64,000 nucleotides of DNA from Bacteroidales bacterium. Lineage in GTDB: Bacteria > Bacteroidota > Bacteroidia > Bacteroidales > Bacteroidaceae. Below are positions 18,110 through 27,297 of the stretch, one piece after another. Each line of letters opens with the position of its first letter. The first letter of the stretch is position 1. The stretch lies in NCBI GenBank assembly GCA_004557035.1, contig SFFB01000001.1, forward strand, positions 1-64,000. The letters run 5' to 3'. The notes beneath the pieces are model-generated. The model was not told the DNA's origin and did not search any database. It saw only the letters and a program-made list of their open reading frames with translations. The position numbers were made by a program, and so were the translations under genes.

Positions 18110-18814
18110 TTATGCTTTTTTTCCACTCAGGCGGGCAATGATGGTCTGGTTGCCCACGGTGCGCTGCCCAAGACTGGCGAGAACTTCAGTGTCGAGCGGC
18201 AGATAGACGTCAACGCGCGAGCCGAACTTGATAAAGCCGAGATGCTCGTCGATAAAGCACTCATCGCCTTCTTGGGCGTAGGTCACGATGCGACGCGCTA
18301 CGGCACCAGCCACCTGGCGCACCAGCACCTCTTGTCCGGCCGGTGTTTCAATGACAATGGTGGAGCGTTCGTTTTCGGTGCTGGCCTTGGGCAACCAGGC
18401 TTTATGGAAATTGCCGTTGTGGTGAATGGCTTTCTTCACCACACCCTCCACGGGAAACCAGTTGGCGTGTACGTTGGTCACCGACATGAATATCGACACC
18501 ATAATGCGGCGGTCGTGAAACACTTCGTTTTCGTCGACTTCCTCAATTACCACAATTTTTCCGTCGGCCGCGGCCACCACGGTGTTTTCCGTCTCTTCGT
18601 TGAACAGGCGGATAGGGCATCTGAAGAAGTTCACGGCCGTGAGGTAGAGCGGCAGGGTGATGGCCAGCACGACATAAAACGGGATGAGCGTCACTTCGCG
18701 CAAGAGAAAAAATAAGAGTCCGTTGACAAGCAGCAAGCCGAGCAATCCCCATTGCAGGATGGTGGTGCCTTCTCTGTGCAGTCTTGGTTTTGAAAGTCTT
18801 TTTATTCTGGCCAT
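18110..18814 (-). CDS. psd: Phosphatidylserine decarboxylase proenzyme
   Basis: Decarboxylates phosphatidylserine to phosphatidylethanolamine. The 234 aa are the short bacterial type. Two N-terminal hydrophobic segments (about 20-38 and 45-60) anchor it in the membrane. The self-cleavage site is FIKFGSRVDV: cutting between G198 and S199 would give the beta chain and the pyruvoyl-bearing alpha chain. The gene is first in psd-pssA-DUF4834. A promoter box lies about 130 bp upstream in a palindrome at 18943. Confidence 0.93.
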   Translation of the reverse strand: MARIKRLSKPRLHREGTTILQWGLLGLLLVNGLLFFLLREVTLIPFYVVLAITLPLYLTAVNFFRCPIRLFNEETENTVVAAADGKIVVIEEVDENEVFHDRRIMVSIFMSVTNVHANWFPVEGVVKKAIHHNGNFHKAWLPKASTENERSTIVIETPAGQEVLVRQVAGAVARRIVTYAQEGDECFIDEHLGFIKFGSRVDVYLPLDTEVLASLGQRTVGNQTIIARLSGKKA

Positions 18815-18942
18815 CTTCGGTGTAGTTGTATCTGATGAAGGGATGATGATTGTCGGTAGATTTATGCTTGTACAGGTCGGCCGCCGCCGGTCTCATCACC
18901 GGGGCACCACTCTTGTAAAGCGTAGAACATACCTATATTATT

Positions 18943-18961
18943 GCAAAAATACGTATTTTGC
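18943..18961 (-). promoter_or_regulatory. psd promoter box within a palindrome
   Basis: The palindrome GCAAAAATACGTATTTTGC contains, on the reverse strand, TATTTTTG, a TAnnTTTG match (18944-18951). A regulator-binding role for the palindrome is possible but unproven. Confidence 0.5.
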
Positions 18962-19259
18962 TCAATTTGACCAAATTCGCGTCTGTCAAAGTGCACCAAA
19001 GCGTCTACAGGAGTCTTTTAGGCGGCTGCTGCGGTTTTATTCATCCGTGCGGGTGGCACGTGACACGTTGCTATACTTTTACACGATTTTTAGGAATTAT
19101 TGAATAAACATCGAGATTGGGTTAAAAACCATAAAACAATACGTTTCAAAACTTATATCTACCTGTTTATCAAAGCAATAAAGCACGTCAACCCTTCTGA
19201 AAGCCATTAGAAGTCGAGAAAGAGTCACGTCATTTTCCTGAGACAAGACGAAGGAGAGG
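18962..19259. other. Non-coding stretch upstream of ileS
   Basis: AT-rich sequence between the divergent psd and ileS units. It holds no ORF with coding character and no RNA gene I can recognise. Confidence 0.4.
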
Positions 19260-19416
19260 TCTGTCCTTAGCCCGATTTTTCCTGGCATAAGGACAGAAAA
19301 AACTCGCCTTCTTCCCGTAAGCGCCGGAATAGCAAAAAGAGAGGCCGCAATGGGCGGCCTCTCTTCTCCTTTTCACAAAGATAACGCCAAAACGGCACTT
19401 CGCCAAAAGACAAAAC
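19260..19416 (+). repeat. Composite intergenic element, family A, copy 2
   Basis: Contains CTGTCCTTAG (19261) and GGCATAAGGACAG (19284) in opposite orientations, then CCCGTAAGCGCCGGAATA. Next is a hairpin GAGAGGCCGC/GCGGCCTCTC (19339-19364), then TCTCCTTTTCACAAAGATAACGCC and the tail GCCAAAAGACAAAACG. It has the same parts order as the other four copies. Confidence 0.8.
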
Positions 19417-19592
19417 GACCACCATTTCGCGCACGTACATATAATATATATGAGTCGAAGAGGTGAAAAGTCACAGAGTCAAAGAGACAAGACTCGCTCC
19501 GACATAGGGCAATCTCAACCGTTTTCACGTGCCCTCTTGCGGCCTATCCCGTTTTTTGAGAGACAACGCAAGGTTTTTCCCACCTTTTTCGC

Positions 19593-19600
19593 TAAATTTG
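19593..19600 (+). promoter_or_regulatory. Promoter -7 box of ileS
   Basis: TAAATTTG fits TAnnTTTG, about 70 bp before the ileS start. Confidence 0.6.
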
Positions 19601-19670
19601 CAGCCCAAATAAACACTCGTCTCAATGCCGACAAATTGAGCGGCCAGAGACTCCCGACAAACCGAAAGAC

Positions 19671-22600
19671 ATGAAATTTACCGAGCGTAACGGATTGAAC
19701 CTCTTTGAGGTGAACGAACAAATCCTGAAAGACTGGGACAAGGAAGACCTCTTCCATAAAAGCATCACAAGCCGCGAGGGCTGCCCCTCGTTTGTATTTT
19801 TCGAGGGTCCTCCCTCGGCCAACGGACATCCGGGCATTCACCACGTCATGGCACGTACCATCAAGGACGTGTTTTGCCGCTACAAAACGATGCAGGGCTT
19901 TCAGGTGAAACGCAAAGCCGGCTGGGATACCCACGGTCTCCCCGTCGAGTTGGGCGTGGAGAAAGAACTGGGCATCACCAAAGAAGACATCGGACGCTCC
20001 ATCAGTATCGAGGACTATAACGACCGCTGCCGCAAGAACGTGATGAAGTTCACACAAGAGTGGACAGACCTCTCGCACCTTATGGGATACTGGGTGGATA
20101 TGGAACACCCGTACATCACCTACGAAAACTCCTACATCGAAACGCTCTGGTGGCTGCTGGCCCAACTCTACAAGAAAGGCCTGCTCTATAAGGGCTATAC
20201 CATCCAGCCCTACAGTCCTGCCGCCGGCACGGGCCTGTCGAGCCACGAACTCAACCAGCCGGGCTGCTATCGCGACGTCAAAGACACTACTGTGACGGCT
20301 CAGTTCCGCATCACCGACCCCAAGGCCGAGATGACGGGATGGGGCGAACCTTGTTTCTTGGCCTGGACCACCACGCCCTGGACCCTTCCCTCCAACACGG
20401 CGCTCTGTGTGGGTCCGGCTATCGACTATGTGGCCGTGCGCACGTTCAATCCCTACAACGGCCAACCTATGACGGCCGTGCTCGCCGAGGCTCGTCTCAG
20501 CGCCTATCTCAAGGCTGAGGGACAAGACCGAAGTCTCGAAGACTACAAACCCGGCGACAAAATCATCCCCTGGCAGATTGTGGGCCGATGGAAAGGCACC
20601 GAACTCGTGGGCCTTCACTATGAGCAACTCATGCCTTGGGTGAAACCCACCGAGAAGGCAGGCGACACAGCCGCTGCCTTTGTCAACGACTTCGTGGCCG
20701 CCCATCCCGAAAAATGTTTCAAGGCCGCCGGCGACACCTTTGCCGACCTTTCCTCACTGGCCTTCCGTGTCATTCCCGGCGACTACGTGACCACCGAAGA
20801 CGGTACGGGCATCGTCCACATCGCTCCGACCTTTGGTGCCGACGACGCCAAAGTGGCCAAAGCTGCCGGCATACCCTCACTCTTCATGGTGACGCGCCGC
20901 GGCGAAACCCGCCCGATGGTCGACCTCACCGGCAAATACTATCTGCTTGAAGAGTGCGACGAGGCTTTTGTGAGTCATCTGGTCAACGCCGAGGCCTATA
21001 CCCACGCCGGCGACTACGTGAAAAATGCCTACGCACCCGAATTCAACAAAGACGGGAAATACGACGAGGCCGCAGCCGCCAAGGCCGAAGACCTCAACAT
21101 CGTGCTCTGCATGGAGATGAAACAGGCCGGCACGGCTTTCAAAATCGAAAAGCACGTGCACAACTATCCCCATTGCTGGCGCACCGACAAGCCGGTGCTC
21201 TATTACCCGCTCGACAGCTGGTTCATTCGCTCCACGGCCATGAAGGAGCAAATGATTGCCCTCAACAAAACCATCCGCTGGAAACCCGAAAGCACCGGTA
21301 CGGGCCGCTTCGGCAAATGGCTCGAAAACCTCAACGACTGGAACCTCAGCCGTTCAAGATACTGGGGCACTCCCCTACCCATCTGGCGCAACGAAGAGAC
21401 GCGCGAAGAAGTGTGCATAGCCTCTGTCGAAGAGCTCTACAACGAAATCGAGCGCAGCGTCAAGGCCGGCTTCATGGAGAGCAATCCGCTCAAAGACAAC
21501 GGCTTCATTCCTGGCGACTATTCTAAAGCAAACTACGACCGCATAGACCTGCACCGCCCCTACGTGGACCGCATCGTGCTCGTGTCGCCTTCAGGTCGTC
21601 CCATGCACCGCGAGACAGACCTCATCGACGTGTGGTTCGACTCCGGCGCCATGCCCTATGCCCAGATCCATTATCCTTTTGAAAACAAAGACCAACTCGA
21701 CGGCCGCACGGTCTATCCCGCCGACTTCATCGCCGAAGGCGTAGACCAGACGCGTGGCTGGTTCTTCACCCTCCACGCCATCGCCACGATGGTGTTTGAC
21801 ACGGTGGCCTTCAAGGCCGTCATCTCAAACGGTCTGGTGCTCGACAAAAACGGCAATAAAATGTCTAAGCGTCTGGGCAATGCCGTTGAGCCTTTCGGCG
21901 CCATCAAGAAATACGGCAGCGACCCCCTGCGCTGGTATATGATTACCAACTCCGCGCCTTGGGACAACCTCAAGTTCGACGAAGAGGGCGTACAGGAAGT
22001 GGCTCGCGCCTTCTTCGGCAAACTCTTCCAGACCTATTCGTTCTTTGCCATGTATGCCAACGTAGACGGCTTCGACGGCAAAGCGCCGCAAGTGGACTTC
22101 GACAAACGGCCGCAAATCGACCGCTGGATTCTCTCCGAGCTCGGCACACTCGTCAAAGATGTGACCGCCGCCTACGAAGATTATGAGCCCACCCGTGCCG
22201 GACGTATGATCAGCACTTTCGTGGTCGACAATCTCTCCAACTGGTACGTGCGCCTCTGCCGCAGTCGCTTCTGGGCCGGCGAGATGAACGAAGACAAGCT
22301 CAGCGCCTATCAGACGCTCTTCAGCTGCCTGCTGACGGTGTCGAAACTCATGGCGCCCATCGCTCCCTTCTATGCCGACCGTCTCTATCGCGACCTGCGC
22401 GACGCCGCCGGCGAAACGGCCGAAAGCGTTCACCTGGCGCAATTCCCCGTGGCCGACGAAAACCAAATCGACTCCGCGCTCGAACAGCGCATGGAACTGG
22501 CACAAAAAGTCACCTCTATGGTGCTTTCGCTTCGCAAGAAAGAACACGTCATCGTGCGCCAACCGCTGCAACGCATCTGCATACCTGCCACCGACGCCAA

Positions 22601-23207
22601 CCTGCGCAGCGACATCGAGGCCATGAGCAGCCTCATCCTCGACGAGGTCAACGTCAAGTGCCTTGAGTTTGTCGAAGGCGACATGCTGGAGAAGAAGGTG
22701 AAATGTAATTTCCGCGTCATGGGCAAGAAATTCGGAAAACTCATGAAAGCCGTAGCCGCCGTCGTGACGGCATTGCCGCAAACCGACATCGCCACCCTCG
22801 AAAGCGCAGGCTCCATCCGGATTGAAGTGGAAGGCCAACAGCTCACCATTGAGCGCGACGACGTGGAAATTGTGAGCGAAGACATCCCCGGCTGGACCGT
22901 TGCCACCGACGGCTCATTGACCGTGGCCCTCGACCTCGAAATCACCGAAGCGCTCAAGCGCGAAGGCATGGCTCGCGAAATCGTGAAGCGCATCCAGGCC
23001 TACCGCAAAGCCGCCGGTTTTGAAATCACCGACCACATCAAGGTGCGGATCGAACCCAACACTCTCCTTCAGGAGGCAGCCGGAGACTATGCCGACTACA
23101 TCTGTGGTCAGGTGCTGGCCGACGAATTCACTTTCGGTCCCACCACAAGCGGCCAAAGCCTCGACTTTGAAGACTTCCAGGTGGGCGCTGACATCTTGAA
23201 AGCCTAA
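19671..23207 (+). CDS. ileS: Isoleucyl-tRNA synthetase
   Basis: Charges tRNA-Ile with isoleucine and edits valine. The 1178 aa are long, and with its C-terminal extension it looks like the eukaryote-like second type that is often mupirocin-insensitive (family knowledge). The HIGH-type motif is SANGHPGIHH near residue 50. KMSKR is in NGNKMSKRLGN near 728, and the CP1 editing domain lies between. WDTHGLPVE and TRGWFFTLH are further class Ia blocks. It has its own promoter and leader and is followed 47 bp later by the DksA-like gene. Confidence 0.97.
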   Translation: MKFTERNGLNLFEVNEQILKDWDKEDLFHKSITSREGCPSFVFFEGPPSANGHPGIHHVMARTIKDVFCRYKTMQGFQVKRKAGWDTHGLPVELGVEKELGITKEDIGRSISIEDYNDRCRKNVMKFTQEWTDLSHLMGYWVDMEHPYITYENSYIETLWWLLAQLYKKGLLYKGYTIQPYSPAAGTGLSSHELNQPGCYRDVKDTTVTAQFRITDPKAEMTGWGEPCFLAWTTTPWTLPSNTALCVGPAIDYVAVRTFNPYNGQPMTAVLAEARLSAYLKAEGQDRSLEDYKPGDKIIPWQIVGRWKGTELVGLHYEQLMPWVKPTEKAGDTAAAFVNDFVAAHPEKCFKAAGDTFADLSSLAFRVIPGDYVTTEDGTGIVHIAPTFGADDAKVAKAAGIPSLFMVTRRGETRPMVDLTGKYYLLEECDEAFVSHLVNAEAYTHAGDYVKNAYAPEFNKDGKYDEAAAAKAEDLNIVLCMEMKQAGTAFKIEKHVHNYPHCWRTDKPVLYYPLDSWFIRSTAMKEQMIALNKTIRWKPESTGTGRFGKWLENLNDWNLSRSRYWGTPLPIWRNEETREEVCIASVEELYNEIERSVKAGFMESNPLKDNGFIPGDYSKANYDRIDLHRPYVDRIVLVSPSGRPMHRETDLIDVWFDSGAMPYAQIHYPFENKDQLDGRTVYPADFIAEGVDQTRGWFFTLHAIATMVFDTVAFKAVISNGLVLDKNGNKMSKRLGNAVEPFGAIKKYGSDPLRWYMITNSAPWDNLKFDEEGVQEVARAFFGKLFQTYSFFAMYANVDGFDGKAPQVDFDKRPQIDRWILSELGTLVKDVTAAYEDYEPTRAGRMISTFVVDNLSNWYVRLCRSRFWAGEMNEDKLSAYQTLFSCLLTVSKLMAPIAPFYADRLYRDLRDAAGETAESVHLAQFPVADENQIDSALEQRMELAQKVTSMVLSLRKKEHVIVRQPLQRICIPATDANLRSDIEAMSSLILDEVNVKCLEFVEGDMLEKKVKCNFRVMGKKFGKLMKAVAAVVTALPQTDIATLESAGSIRIEVEGQQLTIERDDVEIVSEDIPGWTVATDGSLTVALDLEITEALKREGMAREIVKRIQAYRKAAGFEITDHIKVRIEPNTLLQEAAGDYADYICGQVLADEFTFGPTTSGQSLDFEDFQVGADILKA

Positions 23208-23254
23208 TCATTAAAGACCAAATCAATAACCACTACCTTATAATCTCATCTATC

Positions 23255-23635
23255 ATGTCTGAAAAAAATCGCTACTCTGACGAAGAGCTTGAAGAGTTCA
23301 AGCAACTCATCAACGCCAAAATTGAACTCGCCCAGAGAGAGTATCAGCAAATCATGGACACCTTGACGGGCAAAGACGGCAACGGCGTGGACGACACCAT
23401 GCCCACCTACAAAGTGCTTGAGGAAGGCTCAATGACACAGACCAAAGAAGAACTCACCAACATGGCCGCACGCCAGCAGAAGTTCATCCAAGGCCTCAAA
23501 GCCGCACTCGTACGCATTGAGAACAAAACCTATGGCATCTGCCGCGTCACTGGCAAACTCATTCCCAAAGAACGCCTCCGGGCCGTTCCCCACGCCACGC
23601 TCAGCATCGAAGCCAAACTGACACAAAAGAAATAA
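23255..23635 (+). CDS. DksA/TraR-family protein lacking the zinc-finger cysteines
   Basis: 126 aa: an N-terminal helical coiled region (about 1-90) and a C-terminal block YGICRVTGKLIPKERLRAVPHATLSIEAK, with the spacing of the DksA zinc finger. Only one of the usual four cysteines remains (C in GIC); the others are T, A and E-like substitutions. Such cysteine-poor relatives are known for DksA. DksA binds the RNA polymerase secondary channel with ppGpp in the stringent response. An RNA-polymerase role here is inferred from family. It follows ileS and precedes lspA, probably in one transcript. Confidence 0.85.
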   Translation: MSEKNRYSDEELEEFKQLINAKIELAQREYQQIMDTLTGKDGNGVDDTMPTYKVLEEGSMTQTKEELTNMAARQQKFIQGLKAALVRIENKTYGICRVTGKLIPKERLRAVPHATLSIEAKLTQKK

Positions 23636-23642
23636 CAAGGCA

Positions 23643-23672
23643 CAGACACCGGGCGTTTCAACCCGGTGTCTT
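23643..23672 (+). terminator. Hairpin between the DksA-like gene and lspA
   Basis: GACACCGGG pairs with CCCGGTGTC around CGTTTCAA. Only a short T-run follows, so it may be partial or only attenuate read-through into lspA. Confidence 0.5.
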
Positions 23673-23701
23673 CCGTATGGCCTCGTGCCAAAGTTCCGAT
23701 T

Positions 23702-24331
23702 ATGTCTCTCACCACCAACCACCGCAACCGAACGCTTACGGCCATTGCCATCGTGGCCCTCATCCTCATCGTCGACCAAATCATCAAGATTGCCGTCAAG
23801 ACCAATATGGCCCTCGGCGAGCAGATTGAGGTGACCGACTGGTGCCGCATTTGCTTCACCGAAAACAAAGGTATGGCGTTTGGCATGGAATATGTCGGCA
23901 CAATGGCACTCTCACTCTTCCGCATCGTGGCCGTGGCTTTTTTTGCCTACGCTCTTTTCAACATCATCAAGAAACGGGCACCGTGGGGTTTGCTGGTGAG
24001 TTGGGCTGCTGTGGTGGCAGGGGCAGCCGGCAACATCATAGACAATTTCTTCTATGGCCTCATCTTCAGCGAAAGCGGCAGGAGTTTGGACCAAGTGGCC
24101 CACTTCACGGCTTTCGGCGAAGGCTATGGCGGTTTTCTCACCGGTCGGGTGGTCGATATGTTCTACTTCCCCCTCTTCACCTGGCCCGACTGGATGCCAC
24201 TCGTAGGCGGCAACGTCTTTTTCGGTGCTGTCTTCAACTTTGCCGATGCAGCCATCAGTTGCGGCGGCATAGCGCTGGTCATCTTCTACCGCCACTACCT
24301 CTCCATCGACTATCTTTTCAAACGCGCTTGA
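23702..24331 (+). CDS. lspA: Signal peptidase II (lipoprotein signal peptidase)
   Basis: Inner-membrane aspartyl protease that cuts signal peptides from prolipoproteins. It has 209 aa with four membrane segments. The two catalytic aspartates are in GAAGNIIDNFFYG and FNFADAAIS. FTENKGMAFG is the conserved loop block. The ATG at 23702 lies after the hairpin; the in-frame start at 23666 falls inside the hairpin and was rejected. Many lipoproteins in this window are its likely substrates. A DUF4296 lipoprotein gene follows 10 bp later. Confidence 0.95.
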   Translation: MSLTTNHRNRTLTAIAIVALILIVDQIIKIAVKTNMALGEQIEVTDWCRICFTENKGMAFGMEYVGTMALSLFRIVAVAFFAYALFNIIKKRAPWGLLVSWAAVVAGAAGNIIDNFFYGLIFSESGRSLDQVAHFTAFGEGYGGFLTGRVVDMFYFPLFTWPDWMPLVGGNVFFGAVFNFADAAISCGGIALVIFYRHYLSIDYLFKRA

Positions 24332-24341
24332 CGCCTTCTGC

Positions 24342-25259
24342 ATGAAAACCATAGCCCGACTCATAGCGACGACACTTATGCTGGTCGCCACGCTCACGGC
24401 CTGCCAAAGCGACAGGCCCGAAGGCATTCTCTCTGACAGCGAGATGGAAGCCGTGCTCTACGACTATCACCTCGCCATTGAGTTGGGCACACAGGCCGAA
24501 GCCGAACAGCAAACCAAAACCAAAGAGACCCGGCTCAACGCCCACTATTACACACAGGCGGCCCTGGCCAAACACGGCCTCAAACAAGCAGACTTTGAGC
24601 GCTCTCTCGAATGGTTCTCGGCCCATCCCGAAACGTTGCTCGACATCTATAAGCGCCTCAACGAGCGTATGGCGGGCGAATTGGGCAATCTGCCCACACC
24701 GGCCGACGGTATGGCCTTCTCACAAGATGCTTCCGCCGACACCACCGATATCTGGCAAGAAGCGCGCCAGGTGATGCTTTCGTCGCAAGCCAACACCCAC
24801 TTCTCATTCCAGCTCCAGGCCGACACGTCGTTCCACGCCGGCGACCAACTGCGTCTGCAATTTATTTCCGAATGGTTTTATAAGGAAGGACAACGCTCAG
24901 GCACCGCCCTGCTCACCATCAAATATAAAGACGGCACGTCGCAAACTGGACAGTTGGCCATCTATGGCTCTGGCCGTCAGCAGACGTCTGTGACGATTGC
25001 CGACAAACCCATTGAGACCATCTGTGGCTTTTTCTATCAAAACACGGAATGGTCCAAACGGCCGCGCATCCTCTACCTAAGCGGCATCAGCCTTTTGCGC
25101 ATCCACTCGAAAGGCACCCCCACGCAGCCTGGCGAAGTGCCATTGCGCCCGGACTCTGCCCTTCAAGTGCCCACACCACCCCTCACGGCCAACCAACGCA
25201 TACGCGATAGCCTCCTCAGGGCCGACTCTCTCAACCACACAAGGCCGCATTTCAAATAA
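24342..25259 (+). CDS. DUF4296 domain lipoprotein
   Basis: 305 aa, with signal and lipobox TLTACQ near residue 21. The DUF4296 core follows: LSDSEMEAVLYDYHLAIEL, HYYTQAALAKHGLKQADFERSLEWFSAHPETLLDIYKRLNER (about 30-110). The C-terminal 150 residues are a soluble region of unknown fold. DUF4296 genes commonly sit directly after lspA in Bacteroidetes, as here (10 bp gap). No function is established. Confidence 0.85.
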   Translation: MKTIARLIATTLMLVATLTACQSDRPEGILSDSEMEAVLYDYHLAIELGTQAEAEQQTKTKETRLNAHYYTQAALAKHGLKQADFERSLEWFSAHPETLLDIYKRLNERMAGELGNLPTPADGMAFSQDASADTTDIWQEARQVMLSSQANTHFSFQLQADTSFHAGDQLRLQFISEWFYKEGQRSGTALLTIKYKDGTSQTGQLAIYGSGRQQTSVTIADKPIETICGFFYQNTEWSKRPRILYLSGISLLRIHSKGTPTQPGEVPLRPDSALQVPTPPLTANQRIRDSLLRADSLNHTRPHFK

Positions 25260-25304
25260 ACCATTCGGCCACGCTCTTTCACCCATCTCCATCATCTGCT
25301 GCCT

Positions 25305-25490
25305 ATGCCAACCGATCGACTCACTGAGCGCTTCGCCGTATCGCGCCTTCATTTGCCGGGCGGCGAAGTGTTGAAAAACCAGGTTGTCGAAGTCTGGCAA
25401 ACGGCCGACGGTAGCAAACGTTACAATTATTATCATCTTGAGCGCGAACTGCCCTTCACCACGTGGCGAGGCGGCGACTTTTGGCTCTGA
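25305..25490 (+). CDS. Small hypothetical protein
   Basis: 61 aa without signal or membrane segment. The composition is protein-like (LPGGEVLKNQVVEVWQTADG, ELPFTTWRGGDFWL), and the frame is open with normal codon use, 45 bp after the DUF4296 gene in the same direction. I recall similar short ORFs in this position in related genomes, but cannot name a family. An overlapping ORF in another frame (25384-25608) looks like chance. Confidence 0.5.
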   Translation: MPTDRLTERFAVSRLHLPGGEVLKNQVVEVWQTADGSKRYNYYHLERELPFTTWRGGDFWL

Positions 25491-25590
25491 AATTGCAAGT
25501 GGGCTTTACAAAAAGGCGCTCATTTTGTTCTTTTTCTCCTTGAAAACTAAAAAACTTCTTTTAGTTTTTTCTTCTTTCATACTGTTGCTT

Positions 25591-25598
25591 TACCTTTG
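25591..25598 (+). promoter_or_regulatory. Promoter -7 box of the outer-membrane barrel gene
   Basis: TACCTTTG fits TAnnTTTG and lies inside a longer ORF, supporting the start at 25644. Confidence 0.65.
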
Positions 25599-25643
25599 CC
25601 GCTGTTAAGATCAATATGTTTAACTCAAAAAAATCTATTGAGT

Positions 25644-26207
25644 ATGAAAAAACTTATTCTTTCAATGGTTCTCGCCGTTATGGGCATTACCGCAAGTGCA
25701 CAGTTCTATGCTGGTGGTTCTGTAAGCCTCAGCCGCAATTGGGAAGACAACAAGAGCCACTTCAGCATCCAGCCTGAGGTTGGTTACAACATCAGCGACA
25801 AATGGGCTGCCGGTCTCGGCATTGGCTATGCTCACAACTATGCCAATAGCATCAAGGTGAACGCCTTCGAAATCAATCCCTATGCCCGCTACACCGCTTG
25901 CAAGTTCGGCGCTGTGTCTTTCTTCGTTGACGGTGGTCTTGACTTCGTCACGTTCAAAGCCAAAGTGGGTGACGGCCCCAGCTCCGATGCCTACAACGCA
26001 TGGCAGGTAGGTTTGAAACCCGGTCTCAAAGTCTCTCTCTGCAAAAACATCGACTTCATCGCCCATATGGGCTTCCTCGGCTACAGAGACAACGACGACT
26101 TTGGTGCCAGTGCCGGTATGGAGAACCCTGTGAAATACGGCGACAAAGGCTTCAAATTCAGCTGCAGCACTGAAGATCTGTCGTTCGGCGTACTCTTCAA
26201 CTTCTAA
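25644..26207 (+). CDS. Small outer-membrane beta-barrel protein
   Basis: 187 aa with a signal peptide (MKKLILSMVLAVMGITASAQ). Alternating strands suit an eight-stranded barrel (FYAGGSVSLSRNW, HFSIQPEVGYNISDKWAAGLGIGYAH), ending in LSFGVLFNF with terminal Phe, as outer-membrane proteins do. The start follows a clear promoter at 25591. Such barrels (OmpX/OprF-N-like) are common in Bacteroidetes; the ligand and role are unknown. It is a single gene ending at a strong terminator. Confidence 0.88.
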   Translation: MKKLILSMVLAVMGITASAQFYAGGSVSLSRNWEDNKSHFSIQPEVGYNISDKWAAGLGIGYAHNYANSIKVNAFEINPYARYTACKFGAVSFFVDGGLDFVTFKAKVGDGPSSDAYNAWQVGLKPGLKVSLCKNIDFIAHMGFLGYRDNDDFGASAGMENPVKYGDKGFKFSCSTEDLSFGVLFNF

Positions 26208-26246
26208 GCGTCGCTTGAATTTCATAAACAAAGAAGATTTTGATGG

Positions 26247-26282
26247 GGAATGTGCCTAAGTCTTTGGGCACATTCCTTTTTT
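26247..26282 (+). terminator. Terminator of the outer-membrane barrel gene
   Basis: GGAATGTGCC pairs with GGCACATTCC, followed by TTTTTT. Confidence 0.9.
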
Positions 26283-26445
26283 ATGTTCCTACGTGAAGGC
26301 ACCCTAGAGTCACGACGGCAATAAGCGGTAACCTGACAAGCCCAATCACACATTGTACTGTTCTTCTGATCACTTTGACACTACTTTTTGGCATTGTTTC
26401 ACACACTACGTCTCTTCTGCACTCGCTTAATTCGTTAGATTAAAG

Positions 26446-26453
26446 TAACTTTG
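26446..26453 (+). promoter_or_regulatory. Promoter -7 box of the mazG operon
   Basis: TAACTTTG is an exact TAnnTTTG match 28 bp before the mazG start. Confidence 0.65.
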
Positions 26454-26480
26454 CGGATATAATCCTGAAAACAACCATCC

Positions 26481-27284
26481 ATGCATACAAGAGAAGAGAA
26501 ACTCGAAGCCTTCGGACGTCTGCTCGACGTGCTCGACGAACTCCGGGTGAAATGTCCGTGGGACCGCAAACAGACCAACGAAAGCCTTCGGCCCAACACT
26601 ATCGAAGAGACCTACGAACTCTGTGATGCGCTCATTAAAGACGATGCCCACGACATCTGCAAAGAACTTGGCGACGTATTGCTCCACGTGTGTTTCTACG
26701 CCAAAATAGGGTCTGAAAAAGAGCAATTCGACATCGCCGACGTGTGCCATAAACTCTGCGACAAACTCATCTTCCGCCATCCCCACGTCTTCCCGCCCCA
26801 AGATGCCGAGCAGCCTTCCGACGTCACTACGCCACAGGCCGTGAGCGAACAGTGGGAACAACTCAAGCAGCGCGAAAAAGACGGCAACAAGACCGTACTC
26901 TCCGGCGTACCCGATGCCCTGCCCTCGCTCATCAAAGCCTACCGCATACAAGACAAGGCGCGCAACGTGGGCTTCGACTGGGAAGAGCGTGAACAGGTGT
27001 GGGACAAGGTGAAAGAAGAAATCGCCGAGTTTGAAGCCGAAGCAGCCCGGGGCGACCGCGAAAAGAGTGAGGCCGAGTTTGGCGACGTCCTTTTCAGCCT
27101 TATCAACGCCGCCAGACTCTATAAGATTAACCCCGACAATGCACTTGAAAAGACCAACCGCAAGTTCATTCGTCGCTTCAACTATCTGGAGTCGAAAACC
27201 ATCAAGCAGGGCCGCGACCTCTCCACCATGACTTTGGCCGAAATGGATGCCATCTGGGACGAGGCCAAAGCCCAAGGGCTCTAA
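26481..27284 (+). CDS. mazG: Nucleoside triphosphate pyrophosphohydrolase
   Basis: House-cleaning enzyme that hydrolyses NTPs to NMP and pyrophosphate. At 267 aa it holds two MazG modules. The first has the metal-binding motif EETYELCDAL...CKELGDVLLHV (about 35-72). The second has EEIAEFEAEA...AEFGDVLFSLIN (about 178-215). It is first of a tight run mazG-eamA-lptB-S9 peptidase-GH25 with gaps of 13, 21, 50 and 71 bp. Confidence 0.95.
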   Translation: MHTREEKLEAFGRLLDVLDELRVKCPWDRKQTNESLRPNTIEETYELCDALIKDDAHDICKELGDVLLHVCFYAKIGSEKEQFDIADVCHKLCDKLIFRHPHVFPPQDAEQPSDVTTPQAVSEQWEQLKQREKDGNKTVLSGVPDALPSLIKAYRIQDKARNVGFDWEEREQVWDKVKEEIAEFEAEAARGDREKSEAEFGDVLFSLINAARLYKINPDNALEKTNRKFIRRFNYLESKTIKQGRDLSTMTLAEMDAIWDEAKAQGL

Positions 27285-27297
27285 AGCAGTGCGGCGA

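Noticed and set aside
21825..22838. 337-codon reverse ORF within ileS
   Set aside because: Antisense shadow of ileS with no domain of its own.
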